Below are positions 48,380-59,854 of a DNA stretch of 64,000 nt, piece by piece. Source of the stretch: Tragulus kanchil (lineage: Eukaryota > Chordata > Mammalia > Artiodactyla > Tragulidae); assembly GCA_022376925.1 (NCBI GenBank), contig JAIOJX010000028.1, positions 70,025,001-70,089,000 on the forward strand. Reading direction: 5' to 3'. The notes beneath the pieces are model-generated. The model ran no database searches. It had not been told where the DNA came from and worked only from the letters and a program-made list of their open reading frames with translations. A program made the translations under genes and the position numbers. Numbering within the stretch: the stretch's first letter is position 1; each line of letters opens with the position of its first letter.

Positions 48380-48647
48380 CGTTGTTGTTGTAGTTTAACT
48401 TCATGCCATGAGCTTTTTCTCATTTATTATTTTCATCCATCTTTATTCTTTGCCCTGTTTGGGCCTCCCATTGCAGTGATCTCTCCCATTGCAGAGACCA
48501 GCTCTGGGTACATGTGCTCCAGAGCCCTGGTTAATAATTGGACATAATGGTCCAGCCACTCCATGACACATGGGATCTTCCTGGGTCAAACCAGTGCCCC
48601 TTGCACTGCAAGGCGGACCCTTTACCCACTGGATCACCAGGGAAGCC
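48380..48647 (-). mobile_element. CHR-2-type SINE, antisense
   Basis: On the minus strand it starts GGGCTTCCCTGGTGATCCAG and runs to the CHR-2 tail (plus-strand TTTTCATCCATCTTTATTCT). CTAATGGAAGTTT (48366-48378) and CTAATGTAAGTTT (48648-48660) flank it, one mismatch in 13. Confidence 0.92.
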
Positions 48648-48660
48648 CTAATGTAAGTTT

Positions 48661-49194
48661 TATACTTAAACATAAAGCATATCAAATATAAAAAATTACT
48701 GGGTGATTTAAGAGAAGTTTGCATATTACAGAATAAAAGATCAGTAACCTTGAAGACATAATAGAATCCACATGGAAACAGAAAAAGAAAAAGATTGAGA
48801 GAAAAAAAAAATCACTCTTATTTTCTTGTGTGACAATATTAAGCCTACAAATACACATGTAATGAGAGTAAGAAAAGAATAAAAATATGGACAGAAAATT
48901 GCTTTGAAAAATTCTCACAAATTTTCCATACTCGAGGAAAATTTTAGAACTAACACACAAGAATGTAAAAAAGAAAAAATGTAAGAACAAACAGAAAAGA
49001 TTGCACTAAAACACATCAAAACCCAATTGCTGAGCACCAGCAATAAAGAAAACTTGAAAAGTAGCCAAAGTTAAGATATATATATATATATAATAAACAA
49101 TTAGGATAACCCTAAAATCTGTATCAGAAATTAGACATGAGAATGGGACAATAGTGTTAAAATATCAGAGGGCAAATACAAAAGTGAAACTAAA
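48661..49194. other. AT-rich DNA with a short (TA)n run
   Basis: Contains an ATATATATATATATATAT run at about 49076-49092. The 102-codon minus-strand frame (48682-48990) is a poly-T/Phe-rich artefact of A-rich sequence. Nothing else recognised. Confidence 0.55.
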
Positions 49195-50670
49195 ATGCTG
49201 TCTCCAGGAAGCGAGAGGAGTGGCCCAAGATGGCAGAGCTGAAGGACCCTGAGCCCACCCTCTCCCATAGGCACACCAAAATTACAACTATTGATGAGAA
49301 AGACCTGAGGACTAACAGAAAAGATCTTCTGCACTAAATAAATAAAAAAGAACCACAAGAAGATGGTTAGTAGAGCTGGTTTAGTCAAGACCCATACTCC
49401 ATGGCTTGGTGACCCACAAACTGGAGGACAGTTATACTTGTTCCCAAGGAACAAGGGGTCTGAGCCCCACATCAGACAACCCAGCCTGGGGATACTACAC
49501 CAAGAAGATGAGCCCCCCAGAACATATGGTTTTGAAAGCCAGAAAGGTTTACCTCAGGAGGGCCAGAAGACTATGGAAACTCAGACATAAGATCTCACAC
49601 CCTCTGAGAAGCGGTAATTTGAAAGGAGTCTGGGTCAGACACACTTGCTGATCTTGGAGAGCCTTCCAGAAAGGCAGAAGTCAACTGGAATTCACCCTGG
49701 AGACACAGACACTGGCCTTAGACAGTTTGGGGAGATTCTTTTACCACAAGGGAATGGTGCTGGCAAGCACCATATTGGAATCTTCCTTTGAGCTTATTGG
49801 CACTGGGACCTGCCCTTGCCCATCAACTTCTTGGCACCAGAAATGGGACATATCAGGCCAATAACCTAGCTGGAAAGAGACACAATTTCATTCACCAACA
49901 AGCCAGCTACCTTAAGACCCCCTGGGCCTATGCCACACCAGAATCTGTCACTGTCCATGAGAGAGCCAGATCCTAGCCTTGTACACTAATGCACTAGTGT
50001 TAACTCCAAGACTCCCAGAGTCCTGCAGCCGGAGACCCCAGGACACATCTCTGTCCACCAGTGGGCCAGCGCTAGTCCTGGGACCAAACCTCACACATCA
50101 GTGAGCAATCACCAGTTCCAAGACACCCTATGCCCTGGCCCTGCCCACACATCAACTCTAGGACACCCAGGGCCCTGAAATCAGAGAACTAGGACCTGGC
50201 CCTATTCACCAGTGAGCCTGCACTAGTACCAGGATCCCCCAGGCTTCAGCCCTGCTCACTGATTTGCTGATACCAGCTCCAGAATCCTTCTGTCCCTCAG
50301 CAAGAGATCCCAGGCCCTGGCTCCATTCATCAGTGGGACAGGACTAGCCCCAGGACCCCCTGGGCCCTGTCCCTGCCCACCAGCCTCTGAGGACTTGTAC
50401 CAGAACACCTCAGGCCCAGCAGCTAGCTGGGTGGGGACACAGCCTCAACTACTAGAAGGCCATTTTGTCTTAAGAGTCTTTGACCTACAGCTGTCCTAGG
50501 ACCCATTATGTCTGCCAGAGGACCCAGGACACATGCCTGCATGCCACTGTACTGACCCTAGTTCGGGACTTACAATGGCCTTGCAGCCAGGGAGCCCAGG
50601 ACTGGCTTTGTGTTACCAGGTCACCCATACTAGTTCTAGGACCTGACTCCACTTACTAGCAGGGGTACAC
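49195..50670 (+). mobile_element. Probable L1 5' region with degenerate GC-rich repeats
   Basis: GAGGAGTGGCCCAAGATGGC, GGCACACCAAAATTACAACT and AACAGAAAAGATCTTCTGCA resemble the 5' region of artiodactyl L1 elements. From about 49870 it becomes a degenerate tandem array of roughly 70-80 bp units built around CCAGTGGGCCAGCGCTAGTC and ACCCCCTGGGCCCTG. It is the most GC-rich stretch of the window. The frames at 49131-49976 are shadows. It runs directly into L1 RT sequence at about 50672. The identification as L1 5' UTR is from memory and is less certain than the rest of this L1. Confidence 0.6.
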
Positions 50671-52150
50671 TAACCTGATCATATAAGAAAAAGAAATAAA
50701 AGGCATCCAAATTGGAAAGGAAGAAGCAAAACTGCCACTGTTTGCAGATCACATAATACTACATACAGAAAATCCTAAAGAGACCACCAAAATCTCCTGG
50801 GACCCACCAATGAATTCAGAGAAGTTGCAGGATACAAAATTTATATACAGAAATGTTTTACATTTCTATACACTGCCAGTAAATTGCTGGAAAGAAAAAT
50901 AAGAAAACTATCTCATTTATAATCGTATCAAAACAAATAAAATACCTAGGAATAAGGAAGAAGAGCTCTGGGTATATGACACTGGAATAAAAGACACATA
51001 TAGAAAGATATACTGTGTTTATGAAGACCTAAGGCCTCGCCTATGCCACTACCAGAATCTGTCACTGTCCATGAGAGAGCCAGATCCTAGCCTTGTACAC
51101 TAATGCACTAGTGTTAACTCCAAGACTCCCAGAGTCCTGCAGCCGGAGACCCCAGGACACATCTCTGTCCACCAGTGGGCCAGCGCTAGTCCTGGGACCA
51201 AACCTCACACATCAGTGAGCAATCACCAGTTCCAAGACACCCTATGCCCTGGCCCTGCCCACACATCAACTCTAGGACACCCAGGGCCCTGAAATCAGAG
51301 AACTAGGACCTGGCCCTATTCACCAGTGAGCCTGCACTAGTACCAGGATCCCCCAGGCTTCAGCCCTGCTCACTGATTTGCTGATACCAGCTCCAGAATC
51401 CTTCTGTCCCTCAGCAAGAGATCCCAGGCCCTGGTTCCATTCATCAGTGGGACAGGACTAGCCCCAGGACCCCCTGGGCCCTGTCCCTGCCCACCAGCCT
51501 CTGAGGACTTGTACCAGAACACCTCAGGCCCAGCAGCTAGCTGGGTGGGGACACAGCCTCAACTACTAGAAGGCCATTTTGTCTTAAGAGTCTTTGACCT
51601 ACAGCTGTCCTAGGACCCATTATGTCTGCCAGAGGACCCAGGACACATGCCTGCATGCCACTGTACTGACCCTAGTTCGGGACTTACAATGGCCTTGCAG
51701 CCAGGGAGCCCAGGACTGGCTTTGTGTTACCAGGTCACCCATACTAGTTCTAGGACCTGACTCCACTTACTAGCAGGGGTACACTAACCTGATCATATAA
51801 GAAAAAGAAATAAAAGGCATCCAAATTGGAAAGGAAGAAGCAAAACTGCCACTGTTTGCAGATCACATAATACTACATACAGAAAATCCTAAAGAGACCA
51901 CCAAAATCTCCTGGGACCCACCAATGAATTCAGAGAAGTTGCAGGATACAAAATTTATATACAGAAATGTTTTACATTTCTATACACTGCCAGTAAATTG
52001 CTGGAAAGAAAAATAAGAAAACTATCTCATTTATAATCGTATCAAAACAAATAAAATACCTAGGAATAAGGAAGAAGAGCTCTGGGTATATGACACTGAA
52101 GAAGAAATTGAAAATGACACAAACATATAGAAAGATATACTGTGTTTATG
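49928..52150. repeat. Tandem duplication 15 (49928-51023 and 51041-52150)
   Basis: The offset is 1113-1114. There is one substitution (CTGGCTCC/CTGGTTCC near 50317/51431). At the end the first copy lacks about 13 bases and is rearranged (CACTGGAATAAAAGACAC versus CACTGAAGAAGAAATTGAAA). Both copies contain the junction between the L1 5' region and the RT. Confidence 0.94.
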
Positions 52151-52352
52151 GATTGGGATAATTAGTATTGTGAAAATTACCATACTATCCAAAGCAATCT
52201 AAAGGTTCAATGTAATCCCTATCAAAATACCAATGATATTTTTCATAGAATTAGAACAAATAATTCTAAAATTTCTATGGAGGAACACACTATCTTGAGA
52301 AAGAAGAACAAGGCGGGAGCTATCATGGGCCCTGATTTCAAAATACATTATA
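50671..52352 (+). mobile_element. L1 LINE ORF2 remnant, RT region
   Basis: AGAAAAAGAAATAAAAGGCA starts a stretch coding [20 protein letters not shown], clear L1 reverse transcriptase around the FADD catalytic box. The second Asp is His here (GATCAC at 50747-50752; duplicate at 51861-51866). The region continues after the duplicate with ORF2 sequence at 52150-52352 (CCATACTATCCAAAGCAATC, ATTTCTATGGAGGAACACAC). About 1.1 kb of the span is duplicated 5' region. Dead element with many stops. Confidence 0.88.
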
Positions 52353-52638
52353 GGACTTCCCTGGTGGTCTGTGGGTAAAAAGTTCGCCTTGTGATACAAG
52401 GGGCACCAGTTTGATCCCTGACCCAGGCAGATCAGACGTGCCGTAGAGCGACTGGACCATTGTGTCCAATTACTAGTCAGCACTCTGGAGCGCATGCACC
52501 CAGAACCAGTGCTCTGCACCAAGAGAGGTCGCTGCAGTGGGAGGCCTACACAGGCTACAGAATAAAGCTGGATGAAAATAGATAATTAGAGAAGCAACAA
52601 AAAAGGCCAAAATTAAAAAAAGAGAAAAAGAACAAAAA
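52353..52638 (+). mobile_element. CHR-2-type SINE nested in L1
   Basis: Starts GGACTTCCCTGGTGGTCTGT and carries the diverged B box GTTTGATCCCTGA and the CHR-2 body. ACATTATA (52345-52352) and ACATTACA (52639-52646) flank it. The L1 sequence resumes exactly (TACAAAGCTACAG), so the SINE is younger than the L1. Confidence 0.92.
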
Positions 52639-52646
52639 ACATTACA

Positions 52647-53590
52647 AAGCTACAGTTGTTAAAACAGTATAGTGCTAAGACAAAAACAGACACATAGATG
52701 AATGAATGGAACAGAATACAGAGCCCAGAAATGGGCCCACGCCTTCTTTGGGAAATTAAATATACAACAAAGGAGATAAGAATATACAACAAGAAAAAGA
52801 GAGTCACTTCTATCAAAGATGAGGAAAAAATGTACAACTACATCCAAAATAATGAAATTGGACTTCTCTCTCACACAACACACAAAAATAAATTCAAAAT
52901 GAAGCAAAAACTTAAATTTTAGACCTGAAAACAAAACTTTTAGGTAAAAACCTTGGCATTATTATCTTTGTTTGGATCTTAGTAATTCTGTTTTTGGATA
53001 TGTCTACCTAGGCAAATGAAACAAAAACAAAATAAACAAATGGGACTACCTCAAACTAAAAATCTTTTGCACAACCAAGGAAAATATCAACAAAACAAAA
53101 AGGCTACCTACTGATTGGTATATTTGCATCTGCTGATACATCTCAGGTTAATATTAAAAATCTACAAAGAATGCATATAATTCAACATCAAAAAAATTAA
53201 AAATTTGTCAGAGGACCCAAGTAGACATTTTTTCAAAGACATATAGATAGCAAACAAACATATCAAAAGACTACAACATCACTAATCACCAGGGAAGTGC
53301 AAATCAAAAACACTGTGAAATGTCGCTTCATATCTGTTAGAATAGCCAGCATCAAAAAAATCTACAATAAATGCTGGAGAGGGTGTGGAGAAAAGGGAAC
53401 CCTTCTACACTGTTGGTCAGGATGTAAATTAATATAGACACTGTGGTCAAAAGTATGCAGGTTCCTTATAAAACAAATAGAACTACCATATGATACCACA
53501 GTCCCACTCCTGGGCATGCACCTAGAGAAAACCATAATTCTATTTGGAGAAACAACCCCTCTCAAAATATTTTACATAGAATGGAGAGAG
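52647..53590 (+). mobile_element. L1 LINE ORF2 3' part
   Basis: Continues the L1 after the SINE: AAGCTACAGTTGTTAAAACA, CACATAGATGAATGAATGGA, GGACTACCTCAAACTAAAAATC, ATGCTGGAGAGGGTGTGGAG and the ACTACCATATGATACCACAG end region. Frames are broken; the ORFs on either strand at 52613-52934 are shadows. Confidence 0.9.
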
Positions 53591-53704
53591 AGGTTTTTCC
53601 CCAGCTGTTATGAACAGTTACCATCTTTAAAAACTAAACTCGGTAAAATAGTTGTGATGCTGTAAATCATCTCACAATTTTGGTTATATTTTTCAGAAGG
53701 AAGG

Positions 53705-53811
53705 TTGTGGGAATTGCTTCCCACACCAGTATTCTTGCCTGGAGAATTCCATGGCTTGTGCATGGGTCACAAAGAGTCAGACATGAGTGAGCAACTTTCA
53801 CTCTTCACTTT
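53705..53811 (+). mobile_element. Bov-A2 SINE 3' fragment
   Basis: CACACCAGTATTCTTGCCTG, GAGAATTCCATGG and GGGTCACAAAGAGTCAGACATGAGTGAGCAAC are the 3' half of Bov-A2 in sense, with an internal deletion of about 20 bases. The copy at 54762-54868 comes from duplication 16. Confidence 0.88.
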
Positions 53812-53910
53812 CCTAACAGAATTAATATCTATTATAAATTATTCCATGTTAGGAATTAGAATATCTTCTTGCCCAGTCTGAATTATAATCTGTGCATTTG
53901 TGCATGTGCA

Positions 53911-54120
53911 TAGTAATTTGCTTCAGCTGTGTCCAACTCTTAGCGACCATATGGACCATGGTCCACCAGGCTTCACTGTCCATGGGATTCTCCAGGCATG
54001 GATACTGTAATGGGTTCCCATGCCTTCTTCCAGGGTATCTTCCTGACCCAGGTATTGAACCCATTTTTCTTAGGTCTCCAACATTGGCACTTTACCACTA
54101 GCACCACCTAAGAAGGCCCT
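53911..54120 (-). mobile_element. Bov-A2 SINE
   Basis: Antisense Bov-A2: TTGCTTCAGCTGTGTCCAAC, CATGGGATTCTCCAGGCATG, TTCCTGACCCAGGTATTGAA, ending CACCTAAGAAGGCCCT. Diverged but nearly complete. The copy is at 54968-55177. Confidence 0.92.
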
Positions 54121-54761
54121 TAAATAGAATAGTTCTAAATACATCATCAATTCAATGGCATTTATCAATTAAGCACCTTTCATAATGAATCACTGTACTA
54201 AGCATATATTACTGAGTATCCATCAAATGAGAAAAATTTTTTATTTTATCTCTTTGAAGCAGTATTCCAATAGTACAGCTTTTTTAACCACTAGTAGTTC
54301 TTTATAAAAATATAAACTAAAGTACCATACTACACCTAACTGTCTTTATTTTGGTTTTGGAAGTCTAAGAATACAGGTGATTAGAAGATAAACTAAAAGT
54401 TCAGAAATGCTAATTCTAAAACTCAGAGACACCAATTAAGAAAAACACTCTAGATACCTATGTTTCTAACAACATGCTAGTGATTCTAATACTGGTTATC
54501 AGTGGAATATATTATGTCTATGAGACAAATTTATCATGAAAAGATTTCTGTTAACTCTGAGAAATCCTTGGCATTTTCCTGATTTCTCTTTTCATATGAT
54601 ATTTTATTAAAATACAATGATATTTAAAATTTAGAGCAACATTACCAGAAAGAAATAGTGCTGAATTATTATGACCATAAACTTTAAAAACTAAACTCGG
54701 TAAAATAGTTGTGATGCTGTAAATCATCTCACAATTTTGGTTATATTTTTCAGAAGGAAGG

Positions 54762-55177
54762 TTGTGGGAATTGCTTCCCACACCAGTATTCTTGCCTGGA
54801 GAATTCCATGGCTTGTGCATGGGTCACAAAGAGTCAGACATGAGTGAGCAACTTTCACTCTTCACTTTCCTAACAGAATTAATATCTATTATAAATTATT
54901 CCATGTTAGGAATTAGAATATCTTCTTGCCCAGTCTGAATTATAATCTGTGCATTTGTGCATGTGCATAGTAATTTGCTTCAGCTGTGTCCAACTCTTAG
55001 CGACCATATGGACCATGGTCCACCAGGCTTCACTGTCCATGGGATTCTCCAGGCATGGATACTGTAATGGGTTCCCATGCCTTCTTCCAGGGTATCTTCC
55101 TGACCCAGGTATTGAACCCATTTTTCTTAGGTCTCCAACATTGGCACTTTACCACTAGCACCACCTAAGAAGGCCCT
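54762..55177. mobile_element. Two Bov-A2 fragments, duplicate copies
   Basis: Copies of the sense fragment (54762-54868) and the antisense element (54968-55177) produced by duplication 16; not independent insertions. Confidence 0.92.
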
Positions 55178-56153
55178 TAAATAGAATAGTTCTAAATACA
55201 TCATCAATTCAATGGCATTTATCAATTAAGCACCTTTCATAATGAATCACTGTACTAAGCATATATTACTGAGTATCCATCAAATGAGAAAAATTTTTTA
55301 TTTTATCTCTTTGAAGCAGTATTCCAATAGTACAGCTTTTTTAACCACTAGTAGTTCTTTATAAAAATATAAACTAAAGTACCATACTACACCTAACTGT
55401 CTTTATTTTGGTTTTGGAAGTCTAAGAATACAGGTGATTAGAAGATAAACTAAAAGTTCAGAAATGCTAATTCTAAAACTCAGAGACACCAATTAAGAAA
55501 AACACTCTAGATACCTATGTTTCTAACAACATGCTAGTGATTCTAATACTGGTTATCAGTGGAATATATTATGTCTATGAGACAAATTTATCATGAAAAG
55601 ATTTCTGTTAACTCTGAGAAATCCTTGGCATTTTCCTGATTTCTCTTTTCATATGATATTTTATTAAAATACAATGATATTTAAAATTTAGAGCAACATT
55701 ACCAGAAAGAAATAGTGCTGAATTATTATGACCATAAACTTTTATACAAGACTTTACTCATATTCTAGGTAGTGATCTGGGACACAGAAACAATAGAAAC
55801 AATGTTCCTTTTTTAAGTGCATTCCTGCTAAGGACCATGATACAAATATTCACCCTAAAACATTCAACATCTATGGTGAATCTACTCCTATAAAACTGTC
55901 ATGGAATATTAGTGATGACAACCTTCCCTCCTACTTCAATCTCTTATCTTAAAGTTGAAATATTAGATGTAGATAGTTTTCATTATTCAAAGAGTCATAG
56001 CTTTAATTAGATTTAATAATCTTAACCTACGACTTACACAGAAAAATATTTATAATTTGAATATAACTTCATACTTCCCCAAATCAGTTAGTATTTTATC
56101 ATTTTTATCATAATGATTCTAAATGCTTTTATTGCAAATGCTACTAACTACTC

Positions 56154-56295
56154 TCTGAGCCACCAGGGAAGTCTAAGAATACTGGAGTGGGTAGGCTATC
56201 CCTTCTCCAGAGAATCTTCCCAGCCCAGGAATCGAACCAGGATCTCGTACATTGCAGGCAGATTCTTTACCAGCTAAGCTAGAAGGGAAGCCCAT
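56154..56295 (-). mobile_element. Bov-A2 SINE, partial
   Basis: Antisense: TCTGAGCCACCAGGGAAGTC, AAGAATACTGGAGTGGG, GGAATCGAACCAGGATCTC, GGCAGATTCTTTACCAGCTAAGC. TAACTACTC flanks it at 56145-56153 and 56296-56304. It appears to be a rearranged or internally deleted copy. Duplicate at 57237-57378. Confidence 0.9.
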
Positions 56296-57236
56296 TAACT
56301 ACTCCGCCATGTAGCTTTAGTTTCATGATAAACTACTCTCAGAGCTAGTGGCTTTAAACATCAAATATGTATTTATTAGCTAATCATCCTGTGGGTTAGT
56401 AATCTGGTTGGGACTCAGTGAATCATTATACTGCTGGTCTGTGCCAGGCTCAGAAATTCTTAGTTTGGCCCACTCTTGTGCCAGGCTTTTTTTCCAGCAG
56501 AATTCCAGCAAGCTTACTGGGATTAGATAAACTAAAAGTTGAGAAATGCTAATTCTAAAACTCAGAGACACCAATTAAGAAAAACACTCTAGATACCTAT
56601 GTTTCTAACAACATGCTAGTGATTCTAATACTGGTTATCAGTGGAATATATTATGTCTATGAGACAAATTTATCATGAAAAGATTTCTGTTAACTCTGAG
56701 AAATCCTTGGCATTTTCCTGATTTCTCTTTTCATATGATATTTTATTAAAATACAATGATATTTAAAATTTAGAGCAACATTACCAGAAAGAAATAGTGC
56801 TGAATTATTATGACCATAAACTTTTATACAAGACTTTACTCATATTCTAGGTAGTGATCTGGGACACAGAAACAATAGAAACAATGTTCCTTTTTTAAGT
56901 GCATTCCTGCTAAGGACCATGATACAAATATTCACCCTAAAAACATTCAACATCTATGGTGAATCTACTCCTATAAAACTGTCATGGAATATTAGTGATG
57001 ACAACCTTCCCTCCTACTTCAATCTCTTATCTTAAAGTTGAAATATTAGATGTAGATAGTTTTCATTATTCAAAGAGTCATAGCTTTAATTAGATTTAAT
57101 AATCTTAACCTACGACTTACACAGAAAAATATTTATAATTTGAATATAACTTCATACTTCCCCAAATCAGTTAGTATTTTATCATTTTTATCATAATGAT
57201 TCTAAATGCTTTTATTGCAAATGCTACTAACTACTC

Positions 57237-57378
57237 TCTGAGCCACCAGGGAAGTCTAAGAATACTGGAGTGGGTAGGCTATCCCTTCTCCAGAGAATCT
57301 TCCCAGCCCAGGAATCGAACCAGGATCTCGTACATTGCAGGCAGATTCTTTACCAGCTAAGCTAGAAGGGAAGCCCAT
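57237..57378 (-). mobile_element. Bov-A2 SINE partial, duplicate copy
   Basis: Copy of 56154-56295, including its flanking TAACTACTC repeats, made by duplication 17. Confidence 0.9.
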
Positions 57379-57660
57379 TAACTACTCCGCCATGTAGCTT
57401 TAGTTTCATGATAAACTACTCTCAGAGCTAGTGGCTTTAAACATCAAATATGTATTTATTAGCTAATCATCCTGTGGGTTAGTAATCTGGTTGGGACTCA
57501 GTGAATCATTATACTGCTGGTCTGTGCCAGGCTCAGAAATTCTTAGTTTGGCCCACTCTTGTGTCAGCAGTCAGTTTCTAGTTTAGTGGAGAAATGGTGG
57601 ATTGTTCCAGAAGGCACATCTGTTCTCTGGGGGCCATCAGTCCTCCAGCAAGCTTACTGG

Positions 57661-58111
57661 GGATTGTTCATTCACATTTGTTCACAGGGTTTTCAAGGAC
57701 AGAAAGAGAACAGACCTCAAAACACAATTCTTCTCATCATACTTGCTAATGTTCCACTGATCAAAACGAGTACCATGGTCAAATTCAATAAATAAGAAAA
57801 CAGACTCACTTCTTGATGAGAGGTTCAACTTTATAGGGGCACAAATACAGAGTGGCTATGGCAAGATTAACTCAATTATTTATATTACTATTTATGTGTT
57901 TAAGTACGTAATTTAAAGTCCATCAACTCGAATTCAGTCATGTGTATAAAATATCATCTTTCCAGCTACTCATCTTTTATCCTTTTCTAATAATATTTGA
58001 CTTTTTATTAGAATATTTAGTTCATTAATATTTAATCTAGTTATATATATTTATATCCACCATATATTTGCTATTTAGCCAACCAGTTTGATGTTACCTT
58101 ACTCATACTTT
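57661..58111. other. Unrecognised AT-rich DNA
   Basis: No gene or repeat recognised. A 78-codon frame at 57559-57795 starts in duplicated DNA and has no domain. Confidence 0.45.
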
Positions 58112-58315
58112 GTGAAAGTCACTCAGCTGTGTCGGACTCTTTCGATCCCATGGACTGTAGTCTGCCAGGCTCCTCTTCCCATGGAATTCACCAGACAATA
58201 ATACTGAAGTGGGTAGCTGTTCTCTTCTCCAGGGGATCTGGCTAACCCAGGGATCATATCCAAATCTTCCATATTGCAGGAAGTTTCTTTACTGTCTTAG
58301 CTACCAGGGAGGCAC
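58112..58315 (-). mobile_element. Bov-A2 SINE
   Basis: Antisense: AAGTCACTCAGCTGTGTCGG, CCCATGGACTGTAGTCTGCC, CTCTTCTCCAGGGGATC and the end GCTACCAGGGAGGCAC. Nearly complete; no convincing target-site duplication seen. Confidence 0.92.
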
Positions 58316-59627
58316 TTTCTCTTTATTTTAACCTAATTTTCGTTTGATGGAATATTATTATAAATTTTTTCCCTCTCTTCATCTAGAAACTTCATCAAAT
58401 AATGTCTTAGCAAAAACAAGGCTTTCAATTTTGATAATATTTTTAGCAAAGAAATTATTTTATTTTGTACTAGTTTAAGGGAACCGGGAAGGAACAATGG
58501 AATGTACTATATAGAGTACATTCTTCTATGTTACTTTATAATTATAAGCTTTCTTTATTACATGGCTTATTGCCTTCTACAGTTGTGAAATTTTTCAATA
58601 ATTTTCTCTTCAAAAAATTTCTGGTCCTTTCTCCCTTCTCTTTCCGAATCTTCATAAACATATCTGTCAGGATCTGACCACATTCAAGGGCAAAGTGATC
58701 ATACAAAATGTGTACACCAGCATGGGAATTCTGAAGGACATCTCATGATGATCACAGAGAGCAATATCCCTGATACATTTGGGAGCACCACTGCCTTGCT
58801 TACTCTGGGCAGTTTAAACAAGCTACTATTATGTTAAATCCTAATGATTTAATATCTGTATTCAGGAAAAACATAGTCTTTCTAGAAGAAAAAACATATT
58901 CTCATGGTAAAATTTTATTTTTAAAGAGAATTGCTGCTATTAAATTAGAGCCAATGTGGTATAAAGTGATATACTTTCATGATAAAACAAATGTATATTA
59001 ATAAATAAAGAAACTATTTTGAATACTGAGAGATGTTGCTTCATCCACACCATTAAATAAACTGCAGTTTCAGAATTGATAAAATGTTAAGCTTATAAAA
59101 TTATTGTCCCTTCACTACATGAATAACACCAATCATTTATTTCTCTTTTTTTCCTTACTGATTACATTTGAGTATATATATATTTCATGCCCATTGTTGA
59201 AAAATTATATCAGGTTGAAAGGAAGAGTTGAAGATGTACTCGAATACAGTGAAGATATCGGCTTGAGTAAGAGCATGCTTCAAAGGAAAGCACAAATTAC
59301 AGAAAAGAATAAAATGAGGGAAATATTTATTGATTGCCTAATATGGATCACAGCATTTTTTGCTGCTTACCTATGGAACTCACACAACTGTAGCCATAAA
59401 ATGGCTAACTGGTAGTACTAAGAGCTCATGTAGCCATTAAACATCATTCTCTGTCACCATCCACCAGAGCAGCCAGGATTCATCTCTAAGGGAATTAAAT
59501 TTCTTCTCTAACAAATGGAGTAAAACTACAATTTCATCCCACAACCTTTACTTTTTAAATAAAAAGCAGCAATTATCCTACCTGACCTTGTACATATAAG
59601 CCAGCTCAATCCATTCATTAATTCCTG
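58316..59627. other. Unrecognised AT-rich DNA
   Basis: The frame at 59104-59415 (103 codons) has no domain. Its end (TATTTATTGATTGCCTAATATGG) loosely resembles the TATTTATTGAGCACCTACTATG stretch of MIR/L2 repeats. Nothing else recognised. Confidence 0.45.
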
Positions 59628-59845
59628 AAAAGTGAAAGCATTAGTTGTTCAGTTGTGTCTGACTCTTGGAGACCCCATGGACTGCAGGCCACGACGCTTC
59701 ACTAGCCATGAAATTCTCCAGGCAAGAATACAGGGGTGGGTTGCCATTTCTTTCTCCAGGAGATCTTCCTGACCCAGGGACTGAACTCACGTCTCCTCCA
59801 ATGCAGGCAGATTGTTTATGGTCTGAGCCAAAAGGGAAGCCTCAC
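59628..59845 (-). mobile_element. Bov-A2 SINE
   Basis: Antisense: TTGTTCAGTTGTGTCTGACT, CCCCATGGACTGCAGGCC, TTCCTGACCCAGGGACTGAA, ending AAAAGGGAAGCCTCAC. TAATTCCTG occurs at about 59619-59627 and 59846-59854 as a target-site duplication. Confidence 0.93.
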
Positions 59846-59854
59846 TAATTCCTG

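Larger units (their letters stand above)
53625..55738. repeat. Tandem duplication 16 (53625-54681 and 54682-55738)
   Basis: The offset is 1057 with a flush join; CTTT is shared at the boundary and I see no internal difference. The unit carries two Bov-A2 fragments. The last 295 bases are repeated a third time by duplication 17. Confidence 0.95.
55444..57660. repeat. Tandem duplication 17 (55444-56520 and 56526-57660)
   Basis: The offset is 1082, then 1083 after an A-run indel (CCTAAAACATT/CCTAAAAACATT). Near its end the first copy (56480-56520) lacks about 85 bases that the second has (57563-57645), and both then share CCAGCAAGCTTACTGGG. The lost segment sits right at the join, as expected of a damaged contig end. 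Confidence 0.94.

Noticed and set aside
49131..49651. Open frames of 75-113 codons on both strands
   Set aside because: They lie in the GC-rich L1-like 5' region and show no domain.
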